DNA of 15,303 bases from an uncultured Clostridium sp. (GTDB lineage: Bacteria > Bacillota > Clostridia > Lachnospirales > Anaerotignaceae), in assembly GCA_947246775.1 (NCBI GenBank), contig CAMXTM010000012.1, positions 1 to 15,303 on the forward strand. The letters run 5' to 3'. A program made the translations under genes and the position numbers. Under the pieces are notes generated by a model. That model was not told the origin of the DNA and did not search any database. It worked only from the letters and a program-made list of their open reading frames with translations. Shown here piece after piece: positions 13,821-15,303 of this stretch; position 1 is the stretch's first letter; every line of letters starts with the position of its first letter.

Positions 13821-15233
13821 TTAATTTTTTATGTTCTCAAATACTTCTGAAAAATCTCTAAATTCTTCTGTTGGTTGCTCAACTGTTTGTTCTCTTTCTC
13901 TATTTTCTCTCAACCTATTTTCCCTTGCTCGATTTTCTTTTAATCGATTTTGTCGTGGTCGGTTTTCTGTACTTTCTACTGTTTTAAATTCGCCCTCTAT
14001 AATTCTATCAAAAAAATCTCTTTGTGCAGGCATTGTTGTCTCTATTCCCGCAACATCAATGACAGGGTCTGGCTGAATATCTCGCATTGTATTTGTTACT
14101 CCATAATAAAAATAGTTGTCATGCCAATCAATTTCTTTTGGCAACACAAAGTGATTGATTTCTTCTATCATTTTTTTAGCTAAAAATACGTCGTCATAAG
14201 ACTGATATTCTACCTTGTCTTGATTATCATATATATTTTGTATTTTTTGTCTTATGGTGTTAAAATCTTGCTGTAACACACATTCTGGCAAAAATCCGAT
14301 TGTTCTGTCTAATTCCATTGTTAGGGTGCTATAGTATTTTAATACACCTTTTGTTGCTGCTGCATTTTTATCAAAGATTGCCTGTTCCATTTCGTTTAAT
14401 TCTTCCATAATGACATCTGCTGCCTGAAAACTAATGACTTCTGAAAAGATTTGCTCGATGGTTGCGCAATATTCTATCATTTGTTGTATATGCCAATCTT
14501 CTAAAGTATAAAATGTTTGTGCCAATTCCATATATTTTTGTGTAAAATGCGCCCGAATGTCAAATACTTCCTGCTGTTCTGGCAATGTAATATTTTTTAT
14601 CTTTTTTTGTAAGTCTCTTGGATAGGAATACTCCCAACTTTTGCTAATGCCATAAAAAACTCTTGTCTCTTTTTGTCTTGGTGGCTTTGGCTGCCATGTT
14701 TTTAGTTCTTCTACTGGAAATGGTTGGTCTAATATCCAAAAGTTTAAGTCACTTAAGATATGATGTCCATAAAATACACCACTGACATCTTCCTTTTCTA
14801 ATGTATACTTAAATAGTTTACAAACGGTTGTTAAATCATCTTGCACCTGCTGCTTTTTAAAACAAACCCTCATACTTAAAAGGTTATTTAATGCGGTGTT
14901 TAATCTCTTTTTACCCTCCTCTGTAAAAAAGCCCTTGGCGTCTTCTGAAAATACTTTGTCTATAAATCGAATAATCCAATAAATAGCTGTTTTACATTCT
15001 GCCCTCTCTACTACATTCATATCTTCAAAAATGTTTTTCTTTCTTACACAGCACTCCTCCATTTCTCGCAAAGGCACATTGCTAAAATACAATGTTCTCC
15101 CTGAAAATTTTTCATCTGTATCTTCTGGTTTTTGTTTTGAGGCTTTTGGCTCTTGCATTTCCAGCCTCGCTTGTATAATCAAGATAAACCCCCATATAAT
15201 ACAAATAATAGATAAAACTAATGATTGAACCAT
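13821..15233 (-). CDS. Membrane-anchored protein of unknown function with C-terminal NRxRE pentapeptide repeats
   Basis: About 470 residues; no family recognised. One hydrophobic N-terminal segment (about residues 2-22, SLVLSIICIIWGFILIIQA) is followed by a basic stretch, which suggests that the remaining about 445 residues are cytoplasmic. The body is mixed and mostly helical (for example YWIIRFIDKVF, LNNLLSM, and a Glu-rich segment IMEELNEMEQAIF), with aromatic motifs FYGHHILSDLNFW and WHDNYFYYGVTNT. Near the C-terminus five pentapeptides follow in tandem (NRPRQ, NRLKE, NRARE, NRLRE, NRERE; residues 424-448), then an acidic tail. The frame opens to a GTG at 15290 but without a ribosome binding site; ATG 15233 has GTAGGGGAT upstream and places the membrane segment at the N-terminus, so it is preferred. 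Nothing else is visible upstream before the window ends. Confidence 0.83.
   Translation of the reverse strand: MVQSLVLSIICIIWGFILIIQARLEMQEPKASKQKPEDTDEKFSGRTLYFSNVPLREMEECCVRKKNIFEDMNVVERAECKTAIYWIIRFIDKVFSEDAKGFFTEEGKKRLNTALNNLLSMRVCFKKQQVQDDLTTVCKLFKYTLEKEDVSGVFYGHHILSDLNFWILDQPFPVEELKTWQPKPPRQKETRVFYGISKSWEYSYPRDLQKKIKNITLPEQQEVFDIRAHFTQKYMELAQTFYTLEDWHIQQMIEYCATIEQIFSEVISFQAADVIMEELNEMEQAIFDKNAAATKGVLKYYSTLTMELDRTIGFLPECVLQQDFNTIRQKIQNIYDNQDKVEYQSYDDVFLAKKMIEEINHFVLPKEIDWHDNYFYYGVTNTMRDIQPDPVIDVAGIETTMPAQRDFFDRIIEGEFKTVESTENRPRQNRLKENRARENRLRENREREQTVEQPTEEFRDFSEVFENIKN
13890..13964 (-). repeat. 15-base tandem repeat encoding five NRxRE units
   Basis: Five adjacent 15-base units inside the unknown membrane protein gene. 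They encode NRPRQ, NRLKE, NRARE, NRLRE and NRERE. The codons are diverged between units, so the repeat is not a recent slippage product. Confidence 0.85.
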
Positions 15234-15303
15234 ATAATCCCCTACTTCTAATATTTTTATAATATAACAACTCACAACTCCTATACTCACTATTTTACAG
15301 CCT

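Noticed and set aside
13890..13964. Reading the 15-base tandem units as a CRISPR or a non-coding repeat array
   Set aside because: The units are in frame, have no spacers, and encode a coherent pentapeptide repeat inside a long gene.
15234..15290. Extending the membrane protein to a GTG at 15290
   Set aside because: No ribosome binding site there, and it would place 19 extra residues before a clean N-terminal membrane segment that has its own ATG and GTAGGGGAT.

Overview
The window comes from a low-GC, Gram-positive-type genome, most likely an anaerobic Clostridia member (Lachnospiraceae-like). The evidence is AT-rich intergenic DNA, strong GGAGG-type ribosome binding sites on nearly every gene, a CIRCE operator in front of clpB, a ZTP riboswitch and RpiR/PepSY/Eis-type genes. 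No rRNA, tRNA, insertion sequence, phage gene or CRISPR array was seen. The region looks like ordinary chromosome with a few unexplained genes.

Layout, left to right. (1) 1-2998, minus strand: an operon with a good promoter at 2993-3021. It encodes an Eis-like GNAT acetyltransferase, a DUF2156 (MprF C-terminal-like) protein and a cation diffusion facilitator that runs off the left edge. (2) 3020-7336, minus strand: a promoter and ZTP (pfl) riboswitch drive a microbial-type poly(ADP-ribose) glycohydrolase-like gene and purH. After a hairpin come mutY and a NUDIX hydrolase whose likely TTG start overlaps the mutY stop by 4 bases. (3) 7345-10113, minus strand: clpB with an extended -10 promoter and a perfect CIRCE operator, so very probably HrcA-controlled. 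(4) 10308-11206, plus strand: an orphan RpiR/MurR-type regulator with a perfect palindrome just upstream of its start, closed by a hairpin terminator that also serves the convergent gene. (5) 11254-12684, minus strand: a secreted PepSY-repeat protein and an unknown 184-residue protein. (6) 12735-13641, plus strand: a lipoprotein with an Asn/Thr-rich linker and a duplicated coiled-coil segment, preceded by a leader with nested inverted repeats. (7) 13821-15233, minus strand: an unknown membrane-anchored protein with five tandem NRxRE pentapeptides near its C-terminus.

The clearest regulatory story is the ZTP riboswitch. It senses ZMP/ZTP, the nucleotide that accumulates when PurH lacks 10-formyl-tetrahydrofolate, and it sits above purH. 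Its 3' aptamer half (7224-7233) is also the 5' arm of an intrinsic terminator, so ligand binding should allow read-through. The first gene it controls is not a purine gene but a PARG-type macrodomain hydrolase, which links ADP-ribose chemistry to Z-nucleotide stress and is the most interesting observation here. MutY and the NUDIX protein downstream suggest a second, DNA- or nucleotide-repair function that may share the transcript.
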